This document shows, one piece after another, positions 1-13,106 of a stretch of DNA of 64,000 bases. The translations under genes and the position numbers were made by a program. A model generated the notes under the pieces. The model searched no databases and had not been told where the DNA came from. It saw nothing but the letters and a program-made list of their open reading frames with translations. Position 1 is the first letter of the stretch, and every line of letters starts with the position of its first letter. The stretch spans positions 42,764,501 through 42,828,500 of the forward strand of contig CM075675.1 in assembly GCA_037962975.1 (NCBI GenBank). Direction: 5' to 3'. This DNA comes from Clitoria ternatea. Lineage: Eukaryota > Streptophyta > Magnoliopsida > Fabales > Fabaceae.

Positions 1-454
1 CTAAAGTGTTAAACTAACACAAATCAAGCGAGATCACCAAAACTACATATATAGATTCACATAAACATCAAAATAATACCTAACTTCCTTGTATTGCCAA
101 CCTACACTTTCAAAGATATTACAAAGCATTTCCATGTTTCATATTCACTAAACTACAAGTATGGAAGAGCGGGATCAAGTATAAAATAAGTACAAAATGA
201 AATAAAATCACTCGAGCACAAAATCAAAGTATAGCAAACTCAGTCAAATTCAAACACATGGAAAATGCAATTATATGCATATGCCAAACAATGTTGGTTC
301 ATTTAAACAATCTTCCAATTTAACTAATGTTGTCATGATGGATCCATTATAACTGGTGGGTAATCATTGCAGTCTAACAATCTTCGTATCACTTTGTTGG
401 AAAATAGCCTCAGACTTAAGAAAGGGGTGAATTAAGTCTTGGAAATTTCTTATT
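1..454. other. Unassigned AT-rich flank
   Basis: No gene or repeat is recognisable here. The stretch borders the decayed protease segment of a minus-strand Tat retroelement, but no reverse transcriptase can be read in continuation. The relic therefore appears to be truncated near position 455. Confidence 0.4.
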
Positions 455-1750
455 TTTTAGCCTCGTTGAAGGTAGTGAAGTCCTGCATGTACGGTTGTAG
501 ATTCACGTAAGTGAGGCTCATCCTCTTGAAACAATCATAGAAGAGGACGTCACAGAAACTGCCCTAGTCCACTAGGATCTGCTTGAATCTCCTAGAGAAA
601 GGGATACTTAACTTGTATCCAGACAAGGGATAGCTAGAGATAACACCCCTGCGCCTGGAGTTTGGCTATTCTGCATGAGACTGGGTCTCCTGCTCTTCTT
701 CATACGTAGGAATCTTTGAATACGAAAGTGTACGAGACACTTCATGCATGGAAGCTTCAGGTTGTTGAACCTTGTTAGGGCTCACATTCTCTACATGAGT
801 GGAACGCTCACGCCTCAACTCATCAAGCTCCTCCTTGAGCTTCCTGATAATCTCATCCCTAGGGTCAAGAATGACCACTGAGACTATCTTTCTTGCAGAC
901 ACACTTGCACGATCAAAGGCCAAACATCTTGGCTTAAAGTACATTAGATCCTCAACGTGACCCTCGAGCTCAAGATTCTCAATGAATGTTGAACTCAAGA
1001 ATACAAAAATAAGACTTAAAGTTTTCAGGTCCCACCGGCCATGCCAATGAACTAGTCTAGGTCAGGGTACAGGATTTGGCCTCGTGACAATCCTTAAAAT
1101 GATACTTCATGTGTGAATCTTACACCGGTCTAGTGGGAATCCGGTATTATATCCTCTATTCCAATGGGAAATAAAGGTCTTAGAGTGATTCCTTGTACCA
1201 AATCACTAGCCTAATGCGTTGTGGGGCGAAAGGGGATGTCACCTACAAGGACACTTTAACGCTCAAGTCAGTGAATATTCAAGGGAATTTCAAAGCTTAA
1301 GCATGAGTTTTAGAGAGAATATTCAATATTACGTTGATGCATGAGAATTTATACTTGTAGGTAATAGAAGAGTCTCCTTGTTTACCAAGTCATTCGTACG
1401 TTGTGTCAGCACTTTTCTGATCTCCTGTAGAAAGGCTGACACATGAAAGGGACATATCCAAACGGCTCTATCTACCAGTCAGTCACTTTGCAGGTTACTT
1501 GATTAACACACTGATGCATAGGTCAACCATGACTTTCCAGTGTTGAGAGAATGACTCACACTAGTGTCGGTTCTGGAACCTTATCACTCAGTATTAAGGG
1601 AATGGCTGATATCGAGGTCGGTTCAAAGACCTTGTGTGTGACTCTGGAGATCCGATGTTAGGACACCATACATTATGGGCTATCGACCCTAAGGACGGTT
1701 TATTGGTCAAATTACCATTGTGCCCAGGGGTCGGTATTAGTACCGGATCA
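455..1750 (-). mobile_element. Tat-lineage Ty3/Gypsy relic (LTR, gag start, protease piece)
   Basis: Read on the minus strand. An LTR-like segment starts at 1750 with TGATCCGGTACTAATACCG, resembling the start of the complete element at 15855 (TGATCTGGTGTGAATACCG). It is followed by a gag N-terminal piece (998-666) with the hallmark DPRDEIIRKLKEELDELRRE, paralleling DPRDEFIRQLWMEIQELKQ in the complete element. About 455-590 then encodes the protease neighbourhood (DVLFYDCFKRMSLT preceded by LVD, with a stop in place of the expected Q). Most of gag and all of RT and integrase are missing. It is an old, internally deleted and inactive copy. Family assignment is secure from the side-by-side similarity; the exact ends are approximate. 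Confidence 0.7.
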
Positions 1751-3468
1751 AAACTCAAAATAAATAGGAAAACTAAACACATATTTGTCTTTCTAAAAAT
1801 AGGATGTTACAAGAATCATATTTACAATAATATATTATATATATTTATTATTTACAATAATATATATTATATAGATTTATTATTTACAATAATATATATT
1901 ATAATTGTTACTAATTATAATTATATATTTTTATTATGTATTTTAAGTTATTAATAATAAAATCCAAGGAAGAAAATATTTAATGAAAATAATTATATTA
2001 TTTAAATAAAATATATTTTTAATTTCAAATTTTCATAAAATTATTATTTTATTATTTTCTTACTATAATAAAAGTTATTATAATATATATTACTAATTAT
2101 AATAAAAAAGATGATTTTTTTCATTATGGCAACAATATATATCTTTTTTAATTTTATTATATATCTTATTATAATGTAAATTTATTTTCATATTTTAGTA
2201 ATTCTTTTGATTTGGATGACCCCTCTATTTTGGTCGGAGTGGTCCTTTTATTATAGTAAAATCATGTCGCCCAAATTTTGTATGTTGTGTTACTATGATA
2301 AAAAAAATTATTGTAGAAAATGATTTTATTTTATTAATTTTTATTACAAAAAGATATATATAATTATTTATGTAATATTGAACTATTATAATATTTATCG
2401 CAACATAAATAAAAATAATAATAATATTACATCAACATATTTAATAAAATTTATTGTCTTGTAGGTGTATATATGGTTAATATGTATGTATAAATTCTCT
2501 CATTAAAAACAATAATTTTTATCATACATCTATATGTGATTTTTTTATTTATACCAAAATAAAATTATTTAATATACCTAAATCTTCTTATAATAATATG
2601 TTTGTCAATTGTTGTCAATAAATATTAGTTTATATTTATCTATTAACTCATAATTTTTTAAAATTAACTATATTTTTTCTAATTTTATCCTTGTACTAAT
2701 TCCAACTAATAGTGATAAATGCTCTAAAACTACCCTTATACTCATTATATTTTTTATACTAATTATATTTTTTTGTTGTGTTATTAAAATTAATGAGGAA
2801 ATAGTAAATTGTGATCCTCTTCGATTTCCATAAACCCAATAAAAAGTACAGGATAAATTTGAGTCTAATAATTTCAAACGCATCCCGTCTTGATTTTCAT
2901 AAAGTTTAGATAAAAAGACCTAAATTCACTCGGTTACCATCCCTAACAAGAATACCAAAATAAATCCGAAAGAAATAGTGATTCACAGCACATTTTCTGC
3001 CTGTTGTTAAGTGTTGAACATGGCTTTCAAAAGCTAAAGAAATCTTCTGGCTACTTGGCAAAGACGACAATAGAGAAATTGAAACCAAGGTAGAGGGTTG
3101 TTTAAAGTGTGTTTTAACTTCACTCATCTGGCTAGCTTGAACTAAAAGCAAAACACAAGACGAAAGTGACACTTGACATAGAAACAAGCACAAATAATGA
3201 CACTTCTTCACACAATCACAAACAAACATGCAAGTGGGTGGGTAAAATGATGGGGTGCTAGAAGATTTCAGGGTGGATAAGTTGCATCATGCATTGTCAA
3301 GTATAGTAGTGAAATATAACGAGGATACCATTTGTTACCAACATGTTTAAAACGCAATAGAGTTTAATTCGTTGCATGTTGCCATCACTATTACAAACCA
3401 ATCTAATAATGACTTATTTCAGTACCTAATAGCAATTCGATTTAAGTCTTATTTAACAGCAAATTTAT
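1751..3468. other. AT-rich intergenic stretch with possible hAT-like debris
   Basis: About 1790-2660 is extremely AT-rich, with short ATAATATATATTAT-type runs and no coding signal. Around 2660-2950 the minus strand begins with TAGGGATGGTAACCGAG, the style of terminus seen in degenerate non-autonomous hAT elements of plants. No partner terminus was identified. The 3' flank of the SDR gene occupies the last few hundred bases. Confidence 0.35.
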
Positions 3469-4301
3469 TCATAAGCATGGATCAGAAACCAAGTTGGTAA
3501 ACTTCTTTTCTTTCAAGCTTTCCACCGTCTCCTTGAGGCTCACTTCCAAAGGAGTATATTCAATTCCCAAGCTCTTCGTCTTTTCTTTGGAAACCTGATA
3601 GTCTGGCACATATGGCTTATCATCGGCACACCTAATAAAATTGTCGACAAAAAATGGTATTAGAAAAATCAAAACATGAAAATTTTGAATTATTCATATT
3701 ACATTAATGCAAACATAAAAGTAGACAGTGATGAGCCACATTGCCACAAAGGGCCCATGCAATAGTGACCATTAACCTAATGATGTTTGCATATGAAACA
3801 TTTGTGGGACCTACGCATTCAAAGTTGTAACACTTGACCTTATACAGGAACATATAATTCAGTGATGACTCCAAATGAAAAATTCTGCATAAGTTAACAG
3901 AACTACAAATATATATAGGAGATATAAAAACCCACTCAGGTCCCCAGACTAGATATGATAGAAGGTGCTTAGTTGTTGAAAAAAAAAAAAAAGTTTTTGC
4001 TTAACTATGGTGGTTAGTGACCGTGTGTCTCAGTCTCAGTACATGCCAGGGTTGAAAATGAATTATACGCAAAAAAGAAGGTAAACTATTAACAAGGAGG
4101 CCTTAACAAAAGGTATATGTCAAAAGTTCTGTACAGTCTGGAATCATCAAATAATAATATTCTTAGAAATCCATACCCTTTCTTTCCACTAATATCAATG
4201 CTAAATCTCTTCATTTTCAGCCCTATTGGATTTTCAAACAGCGAAACCAAGCACTAAAAAGAATAGGCAGCAGATGGAGATTTGCAATCATGTATTTTTA
4301 T

Positions 4302-4341
<40 letters not shown>

Positions 4342-7300
4342 TGCATTCTTTAAGTTATCAAAATGATTAAACTCACTTCTCTGGAAGTTGCAGAGTCGGG
4401 TACAAATCATGTAAAATCTTCACAACTTCTGAGTAGTGTAACACTCTCTCAACCAAACAATGTCTTCCACTAGCTGAAGCATTCTCATATGCCAGAATAT
4501 GGGCATTTGCAACATCTTTCACATTCACCCATCCGAAAGTTGAATTTGGAAATGTTTGTGCACCTGTATCAAGAAAATGGAAGTGTCTTCAATTATCCAA
4601 GCAAGTAGGAACTATGGATATTCATTAAAATAACAGAGAAATGAAATTGAAAAGGAAAATAAAAAATCGATGACATACTTCTTATGAAATATATATTCAG
4701 AGTAGCAATTCCTTGTTTTATCAGGGAAATCCAAGAAAACTAGCAGCAGAAGAAAAATAGTTTACTACAATCCCTATAATTATGAGTAATGTGCCCCCTC
4801 AAAAGCTGGGAAATAAATGTCAAGATACTAGCTGACTGACAATGAGAATGGATTTTTGACTTGAACAAAGCTTTTGTCTATATGCTGCCTCCTACAAGTT
4901 GGTTGGTATACAGCGTACGGTAATGTCTCATTCTCAATCTTTGACCTGATCAAGTTTGTCAATCCTCACATGCTTCGTCATTCCATGTGAAGTGGTTTAT
5001 TGGTTATGCTGATGGTGGAACTAGGTTATCAGTTATACTTCATAGGTTCTCATAGTGGAATAAATAAATCTTGCTCTAATATAATAATCCCAAAATTCAC
5101 AAACTGCCTGAGAAAGTGGTCAATATTTTGCCTCCACACTTGCAGCAACAACCACATTTCCCCTCACATGTGAACATATCCTGTAGTGGACTATGAATCT
5201 TCAACTAATTCCATCCCACCCAACCAGCATCTGTAAAACACTTATTACAGAAGTGTTCATTTTTCCTGAATGGTAATCCCTTTCAAGGCGTACTTTTGAG
5301 ATAGTGCAGATTTTGATTTACAGTATCACGATGTCGCCTCTTTGAAGTGTACAAGAATTAGCATCCCATATCATACAATCATTGTAGACGGTAGGTAATG
5401 CATGGTCTGGTGAGACTGAGAGATAATTAAACCAGCTTAGAAACAAGGCATTTATTTGCCCAACCCTTTCAACTTGAGGGTCAACTTCAGTAATCTTGTG
5501 CTCCCAATTGCAGCCTAGGGGAGTTTAGCAGGTTTGCATCCTGGTTCCCCAATTTCTCATAGCAAATCAAGAATGTACTTCCTTTGGGAGATGAAAATGC
5601 CTTTCTTACTTCCAGATATTTTTCCTCCCATGAAAGTATCGTAAGCCATACAACACTTTGACCTTACATTCTGCTTAAAAGAGTTTTTGAGGTTGTGTAT
5701 TTCTTGAGTTTGAACAAAGGTACCAACAATGACCATCTCATCCACTTAATAGTATTTCTGCCATCTCTAGGTTATATCACAAATAAGGTGTAGCGAGCCT
5801 AGCTTTGTGCATAGCCAGATTGATTTGCTCCAAGGTGTTGTTCGTTCGTGTATGCCAAGGTCTATGGGATGGCATTGGTCTATATAGATTTGTTCAACTT
5901 ACATGTTTGTGTTGCTATTATCTCCTTCAAAGCCAGGGAATTTCATATAAACTTCCTCTTCCAACTTCCCATTCACAAATGTAGTGATAACCCACTTTTG
6001 CTTTCAATTTGATTACAATGAGAACCAACTGGAATCATAGTAGTCAATTCCGAATGACAGTGCAGCGACCCTCCCCAAAAATGTTATAGCGGGATAGTGG
6101 ATAGCAGGTATGCCACAGCAGGCCACCGCTTTGAACTTTAAAGATATGCCTAATAAAAATTAGACAACATATATACAGACTGGAAAAAAAATCGTGAAAT
6201 TGAAGACGTTCATAATTAAATATCTAAAGTTAGAACTTCAGAACCAAGGTACTAAACACACATATGAGAGGTTGAACAGAACAGCGATGAAATCACCAGA
6301 AATGGCCAGATAAGTGATGGGTCTTTGGATGAGATGATGACTGCCAGCGGAAACTGGCCCAACAAGAAATGGGACGTGTGAAATCTCGCCTAACAAAGAT
6401 CGGCCACCGGAATCTGGCTGGAAATAGCTACATGTGGCAAGAAACTTGAGTATGGAGTTAGGTATGGGGAATTACCCGCAAAAAATACTGGTATTGGTAC
6501 TACTGTACCCACACACGCCCCGCACTTTTTTAATATACTTATTTTTTATTCTTCATATATTTGTGTACACTATTATTAACTCTTTAGTTTAAAGTTTTTA
6601 ATAATTTAAGTAATTTTTTATTAACACTGAACATGTAGTGTGTTTTGAAATAAATATTTTATTATAATTAATGTTTGTTTTGAATTTTATTAAATATTTA
6701 CTTGTTATGTTTTATGATAATAATATGAAATAGTGATTTTACTTAAGTGTGCATAACAACTCCAGGTATGGATACTTATGTACACAGAAGGTACGGGGTT
6801 GGGAATTAAAGTTGTTACTTGTATGGGTATGGGTAATATTTTGAAACATGGGTACGGGGACAGGTACTATAATACCCTACCCAAACCCGCCCAGGTACCA
6901 TCTCAAGCACAAGTCAATAGGTTGGAAGGATGGAGCTATGGTTGGAATCTGAGTTTTGGTGAGTGGCTGCTCAGGGTTTTGGGTGATTAGCTGTTTGGGG
7001 TTTTATGGTATGGTGGATGATACATCAGCCATGAAGCTGTCCCACTACTACCAAGGTTTCACTAAGCAGAACAATTGGCTCCTGACACCATATAATCAGG
7101 GTGTGGAGAATTTAGTTGATAGTTCCATATCTTAATATAGTTCAGACAAATACAATTTAGCCAAACAAAAGCCTAAAAATGTAAACAGAAAAAGGGCAAT
7201 CTCAAAGGAAATCATACAAACTAGGAACAGAAACAAGAAAATGAGAAAATCTCATAATTTTCCGAAATAGCTTTTAACAAAGAAAGAGAGTACACAATAG

Positions 7301-9170
7301 TCAAGCCAGAAAAGGGAATATACTATCATGCAGCTAAAAAATGTTACGATCAAAATTCACAAGTCTAATATCTTGAATATACATTCACACTGTACTGATT
7401 ATAACCCTCCTATTCATATTATATTCAACTTTCCCTTTCAATATCTTCTACCCTTTCAATTTGTTTAATCCAACGAAGGTAGTTGAGTTTAAAAACATCA
7501 AAAAGTCCAGAGTTAGAGAAAAGCATATAATAGAATTTTTGTATCTGTGAATTGTAATTACCATTAACTAAATTCAAAATTGCAGCAGCACTTGTGTTAA
7601 GAACTGGTTGCAAAAGTGGCCCTATCACCATTGCTGGGTTAATAGTAACCAAGTCAATATTGTTTTCTTTTACAAATTTCCAGGCAGCATCTTCAGCCAC
7701 AGTCTTTGAAAGTGCATACCACAGCTGAAACACAAATATGAAATCACATGAAACTGAAGATCATGGCAACATTTCACACATGGAAAATCATCATAATTTG
7801 CAGTAACTGAAGTAAATATATTAGCATAATAGATCCATAACATTCGTCTAGTGCATAAAAAATTGCAAGAGTAAACAGTTGATTGGTTCTCGAAAGATAG
7901 GGTAATCACCAACTAGGTCCCTCAAAAATAATGAAAAACAAATAAGTCCTCCACATATTGACTCAACCGAGGCATTATTCTTTTAACACTTTCCATCACA
8001 TAATTTACACACTTATTCAATAGATCAGAAGCATCCCCTGCCAGTGCCCACATAATCCACTTGTCTAACATTCAATTTTAAGTCAACAAAAAACAAGCCC
8101 CTCACACTTTCCAAGTTATATTGTAAATGTGTCATTTTGGTCCTGGGATTTACTAAAAACTCACATTAGTACTTGACTTTGAAAACAGAAGTGCTGAACA
8201 ACAGTACAACATGAGAAGGGCTTAGGGTTATTGCATTTCAAGAAAACAAAGTAGGATTTAAAAATAAAAGAGTAATTCGGTTTCAAAATTGTAACACTAC
8301 CATTATGCACTTTACACGAATTTCAGCTTTTCCTTTTTTGTTTTCTTTGCTATTCAACATTATTTCTTTGGAAAATGCATTGCCATTAATAACTAATGTA
8401 AATGATGGTTTCTAAGGTTAAAAAAAAAAAAAAAAAAAGTAGAACAAGCTATGCTACATTATCATCATGGATTAGAACCAAGTGAAGAAACAGGACATAC
8501 CTTTGATTCCCTTAAGAAATCAGGATCAGAATACCAATTCTCATCAACGACAACATCAGGGGTTCGAGGCTTTCCGTTGTATGCAACTGCAGCCATAGAA
8601 GAAGTTAACACAACACGTTTCAGAGACTGCGAGTTCACACATGATTTCAGAACATTCAGAGTTCCCTTCACAGCCGGATCCAATAATTCAGCCTGAAATT
8701 AAAAAAGAAAAAGAAAAACATAGCCAACTCCATGAAGAAATTAAAAATACTAATGAATGAATAGAACTAGAAAAGAAATGTACCTGAGGGTCCTTGACAT
8801 CATGATAAAAGGGAGAAGCAGTGTGAAAGACACCGTGACAACCTTGAACAACAGAGTCAAAGGAACCTTCTTCGAGAAGATTGGCCTTGAACAGGTGCAG
8901 TCTCTCCTTGGCGCCATCCAGGCTTACCAAATGCTCTACCTTTTTTGGATCATCTGCAATGCACACACCACACTTTACAGTTCAATTATCGTAATCATAG
9001 GTACGAATGTCGATGTAATGAAAAGGGAGAAAAAGAAGAAGGAACTGACTGGGGTCACGAACAGTGGCTCTGACAGTGTAACCGCGATGGAGGAGGAGTT
9101 TGACGATCCAAGAAGCGATGTAACCGGAAGCACCGGTAACACACACTATCTGCCCGACGCCGCTGCTCAT
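3469..9170 (-). CDS. Cinnamoyl-CoA reductase-like / cinnamyl-alcohol dehydrogenase-like SDR
   Basis: Six exons, all with GT..AG introns: 9170-9050, 8953-8784, 8692-8501, 7724-7562, 4563-4377 and 3631-3469. Phases join to a 331-residue protein, normal for the family (about 320-340). Residues 11-21 form the NAD(P)-binding turn VTGASGYIASW. The SDR catalytic Ser is in VVLTSSM (about 128-129), and Tyr164 and Lys168 form the YxxxK motif in LWYALSK. Extended SDRs of this group reduce hydroxycinnamoyl-CoA esters, aldehydes or related carbonyls with NADPH in the cytosol. The diagnostic NWYCY of true cinnamoyl-CoA reductases is NWYSD here (149-153), so this is more likely a CCR-like, phenylacetaldehyde-reductase-like or CAD-like member than lignin CCR. 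No stop or frameshift was found, so it looks functional. Intron 4 (7561-4564) is about 3 kb because of transposon insertions. The substrate is not predictable. Confidence 0.88.
4301..4342. repeat. (AAT)n microsatellite in intron 5
   Basis: An uninterrupted run of ATA/AAT trinucleotides of about 40 bases, inside the intron just downstream of exon 5 of the SDR gene. Confidence 0.9.
4780..6060 (-). mobile_element. Ty1/Copia retrotransposon relic in SDR intron 4
   Basis: The minus strand carries decayed Copia pol in the order RT then RNase H. About 5990-5900 reads FVNGKLEEEVYMK, the RT motif before the catalytic centre. 5745-5557 encodes DEMVIVG, a relic of the Copia YVDDM box, followed by KKGIFISQRKYILDLL. 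About 5460-5200 encodes LSLTRPCITY and YLKSTP, typical of Copia RNase H. Several frameshifts and stops interrupt it. It lies in the same orientation as the host gene, wholly within intron 4. LTRs were not delimited, so the ends are approximate. Confidence 0.75.
6460..6900. mobile_element. Possible degenerate non-autonomous DNA transposon (GGGTA-rich ends)
   Basis: Two segments rich in permutations of GGGTACGGGTATGGGTA face each other across an AT-rich core: about 6460-6525 (ATTACCCGC, TACTGTACCC) and 6765-6895 (GTACGGGG, TGGGTACGGGGACAGG). This layout recalls hAT-like non-autonomous elements in plant introns. No precise terminal inverted repeat or target duplication could be fixed, so this is only a suggestion. 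Confidence 0.3.
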
Positions 9171-9226
9171 TCTCGATCTGTCAGTGTAAGAAAGGAAAGG
9201 ATATTACCATTCTCTAGCTGCCTCCC

Positions 9227-9234
9227 TATTTATA
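9227..9234 (-). promoter_or_regulatory. TATA box of the SDR gene
   Basis: On the minus strand the sequence reads CCTATAAATAGGG, with TATAAATA at 9234-9227. It lies about 57 bp upstream of the ATG at 9170, which suits a short 5'UTR. Confidence 0.7.
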
Positions 9235-9435
9235 GGATAAATAATGTTATCAAAGAACGTGAGAGATAAAATAAAAAATAGAAGAAAACTTGTACAGCCC
9301 TCAAATCTAAATCCAAATATAAATAAAACTAATATAAAACAGTAATTATTCGTATTAATATTAATTTTGTTAAATATTTAATGTTTTTCTATAAATCCCT
9401 TATTATTATTTATTTTATAAAAAATAGCTATTTTG

Positions 9436-9479
<44 letters not shown>

Positions 9480-9950
9480 TGGTTATCTTTTATAAGTTCT
9501 TAAAACATAAAAGTAGTGTTACTTTTTATAAACCCCTAAAAAAATTAAAAATATTTTTTATATTTTATAACTTAATTTTAAGAATTTAATGATTTTAAAT
9601 TTATATAATTAATATAGAATGATGAAGTTTAACTTTAAATAAGGATACAAGTAAAAAGATAAAATTGTTTTTTTATAAAATAAAACTGAGTAATTATAGA
9701 AATAAGGGTTTCCAAAAGCTAACAAAGGAATTATTTGTTATGCAGATATCTAATAATATTAAAATTATATATATCAAAAAAAATCAATAAAATTTAATTA
9801 TATTTGAACGGAAGTTAGTATAATATAATTAGATTATTAAAAAATTGAGAATGGGTAATTAATTATGGTTGAGAATTAAGATTCAATGTATTAACGGTGG
9901 AATGACAATGTTAGTACGTAATAGAAGAAGTATTAAAATAAGAAAAATAT
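9235..9950. other. AT-rich intergenic stretch with (AT)n
   Basis: Upstream flank of the SDR gene. It contains an (AT)n microsatellite at about 9439-9475 and no coding signal. Confidence 0.6.
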
Positions 9951-9952
9951 TA

Positions 9953-10236
9953 CTACCTCCAGTTCTAAATATAAGCAAATTTTAGTGGAATTTTTTGGTC
10001 CCTTAATATAAGCAAAATTAGACTTTTCCAATGTCATTAAATGCTTGTTTACCAAATATGTCCTCATCATATATATTTTCAAGGCCACTAATTCTTTATG
10101 TAATAAATGATACTAAGGGTATTTTAGAAAATTAAATCAAATATGTGGTAACATTAATGCAAACAACTACCTCCAATTACTATTCTTAATATGTGTGAAG
10201 TTAGGTATATTTGCTTATATTTGGAACCGGAGGTAG
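9953..10236. mobile_element. Stowaway-type (Tc1/Mariner) MITE
   Basis: A 284-bp element with terminal inverted repeats. The left end is CTACCTCCAGTTCTAAATAT and the right end, reverse-complemented, is CTACCTCCGGTTCCAAATAT; both continue with AAGCAAA. It is flanked by TA on both sides (9951-9952 and 10237-10238), the Tc1/Mariner target duplication. There is no coding capacity. The CTCC(C/A)TCCG-type start is the standard Stowaway terminus. Confidence 0.9.
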
Positions 10237-10238
10237 TA

Positions 10239-11445
10239 ATAAGTTTTCTAATGCAATGGTATTATTCAAAGAGTAAAAAATGAAAAATATATTTAAAAAT
10301 ATTATTAAAATTCACAAGTTATAATTTCTAAACTATTTTATACAATTTTAAATATAATTTTTTTTAAAATAATACCTTTAAAATGTTAGTAAAAGGTATT
10401 CTTAAAATAAATGTTTTGAGATAAAGTGTCAGTTTGACACTTATAACTTATTGATTATGATTTATAGTTTATAATGTATTGTTTATAACTTATGTTTTCT
10501 TGAGTAATTTATAGCTTTTTAAAGAATTTAATAAAATAAAATTGTTTGGTAATATATTTAAATTATGTCAAATGATTTTGAAAGACATAATATTTTAATC
10601 ATGTAGAAGACAAAAATTATCATAAAAATAAAAATTAAATAATTAATAATAAAGTTTATAACTTTTTAAAAAGTTATAAGCTTTTCTAAGTAGTATATAA
10701 AAATTAAGAGTATATAACTTTTTAAAATTTATAAATTTTATATTTTTTTATTCACTAAATAATTTTATTGATTCTTAAAAAGTTATAAACTTATCAAAAG
10801 GTTATAAATTTGTTACATACATAAAATATCTCATTTTTTCTGGTTGTGTCAGAAAGCGACACCAGTCTATGTCTATGCGACAAAATGTCAGGGAAAGCAA
10901 AAGCTAGTTTGGTTTGTTGGACTTGGGCGGCTGAAAAGCGTAAAAATTACGGTACACCTCTCTGCTTTGGATGATTGGTCCTCCGTGGTTGGCTGAGTTA
11001 CTGTTTGCCGTGGATTCCTTATCAAATAAATGTAAACGTTGGATGAATGCAACACATTATAAGAAAACAGCTTCAAATGGGATTTGGATTCTTTCCGCCT
11101 CTTTTTCTCTCCGGTATACTTTTTATACTAATTATAAAAAATTAAAAATAACTTATATAAAACAGTATTTTTTGTACGGGTTATATATTTATCAGTGTAA
11201 AAAATATAACTGGTGTAATAAATAAGTATAAAAATAATTAATAAATTTTATTATTTAATCTTATTAGTCAAATAAAAAAAGATCTTTTAAGTATGTGATT
11301 ATGTGTTCAATCCCTAACTTATTTGTGAACAAAGTAAATCATTTAATCAACCCGATGGTTTTAGCTGGAACAGTAAAAGGAGTGTTTGCGGCTGTCAAAA
11401 AACTTTTTTGATTCATAGACATTTTTACCCCCGTGACATTAATCA
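10239..11445. other. AT-rich intergenic stretch, nothing coding
   Basis: The stretch contains local inverted repeats such as AACTTTTTAAAAAGTT (about 10650-10675). At about 10905-10925 there is a short TAGTTTGGTTTGTTGGACTTG segment resembling the Tourist-like MITE family found at 29028 and 30486. Short open frames here have no recognisable product. Confidence 0.5.
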
Positions 11446-12180
11446 AATATCATTAGAGTTGGCAATTCACGCGGACAATCCTAAACGGGGTAGGGCTTTA
11501 TCGGGTTGCAAACTATTTAGGATCGGGCCAAAAAAGGCTTGTATAAATTTGAGCCTTAAAATTAGAAGCTCTAGCCTAACCCTCTACAGGTTACGGGCTT
11601 GATCGAGCAGCTCATCTTTAGAAAAATTGATTTATAAAAGAATTGAATTACAAAAAACTGAACCAATTTAATAGAATTTTTTTAAACTATATTTGTAAAT
11701 AAATTTGTGCTATCAATGTTATAAAATCAATAATCTTTCTTGTAAAAAATATATTTATTTTTTATTACAATTGAAAATTGAAATGAATGAAACGAACCCT
11801 AAAAAAAATTGAGTTCACTTCCAAGTTCCCAACAATTTTTTTTAACAAATGTCTCATGCCACCCAAGCCCATGCGGGCAGACCCGTATTCAACCCACTTT
11901 TTTGAGCTTTTTACTATTGGGTTTTTTTTCAATTATTAACTTTAAATTTATTTTTAAGGTCTGCATACTATACTTTTGGTAGCAGGCTAAGAAGGGCTCA
12001 TACAGATCGGCCTATTTTAACAGCTTTAGATATGATGAAGCGTGTATAATGATGTTTGAAAAAAAAAAGAGGGGTGAGCAAATAAACAAAAATGCTGTTG
12101 GGTTGAAAAAAACGGGCCTATATCGGGAAACGGCTAACATGGATAAAGATGGGCTTTGTATTATGATGATGCAGTAGTTA
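11446..12180. mobile_element. Possible hAT-like non-autonomous element
   Basis: The segment begins TTAGAGTTGGCAATTCACGC and is rich in scattered CGGG/GGGCC patches (CGGGGTAGGGC, ATGCGGGCAGACCCG, AACGGGCC) around an AT-rich core. This resembles hAT-like elements starting TAGAGGTGGCAA. The target duplication and right terminus were not resolved. Confidence 0.3.
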
Positions 12181-13106
12181 GTTAAAAATATTTGTTTTGA
12201 GTATTTTTACCAAAAAAAAAGAGTATTTTCTTATAACATTTTTTACAACTAGACTAGATTGGCACACATGTGCTCCATACGGTATTGTGATTTAATGTTT
12301 TTGTATAATTTAATTATTATAAATTTATTTATTATAATATTAGAAAAGTTGATATGATTTAAATTCTAAAGTATATATTAAATAGAGTTTTTTCACCAGT
12401 TGAATATGTGAAAATTGTAATATTTTAACTTTTATACTTGACATATATTTGAAGTATTTGAAAGGGGATATGATAGAATCTGACATAATATTAACATAAA
12501 AATAATAGTTAAATATAATATAAACTATGAATATAATAACTGTTACTATTATAAAATTATATTTATCAAAAAGCTATTATTATTTTATAACGTATTATAT
12601 TCTAAAAGTCAAATGTTGAATATAAAAATAATTATTCGTTGAAAATTGTAGTAAATATTATAAGTGATATATAATATTTTGATATGTACTGTAGTAACTT
12701 TTGATTAAATGTTATGATATAAAATGAATCTTAATATTATAATAAATATCTTATGCTAAAAATATAAAAAAAATAAAAAATAATTTTTATATTTAACCTT
12801 AATATTATAATAAAAAATCCTACTTCCCCAATATTATATTTCTCGACAACAAAGAAAAGAGGTTGATTGTACCAAATAATGAAATAAAGCGTAATGTGTT
12901 TTTTTTGGTAAAAAATAAAGCGTAATGTTTTCAACAGCTTTTATCTCCATTTTTTAAAAAAGTTTGAGAAAAAACAAAACTAGCCCATTGTTGTGCTATG
13001 AGGTCTAAAAAGGAAAAACCAAATATGACCCAACAAAGCCCAAATTTCTCGCCAAACAAAACTATGGAGGATTGGCCCAGAAAATGTGGAGGTAAAAATT
13101 ATAAAA

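Noticed and set aside
1634..1954. 106-codon open frame on the plus strand
   Set aside because: It is antisense to the Tat LTR relic and then runs into AT-rich sequence; the protein is I/Y/N-rich noise.
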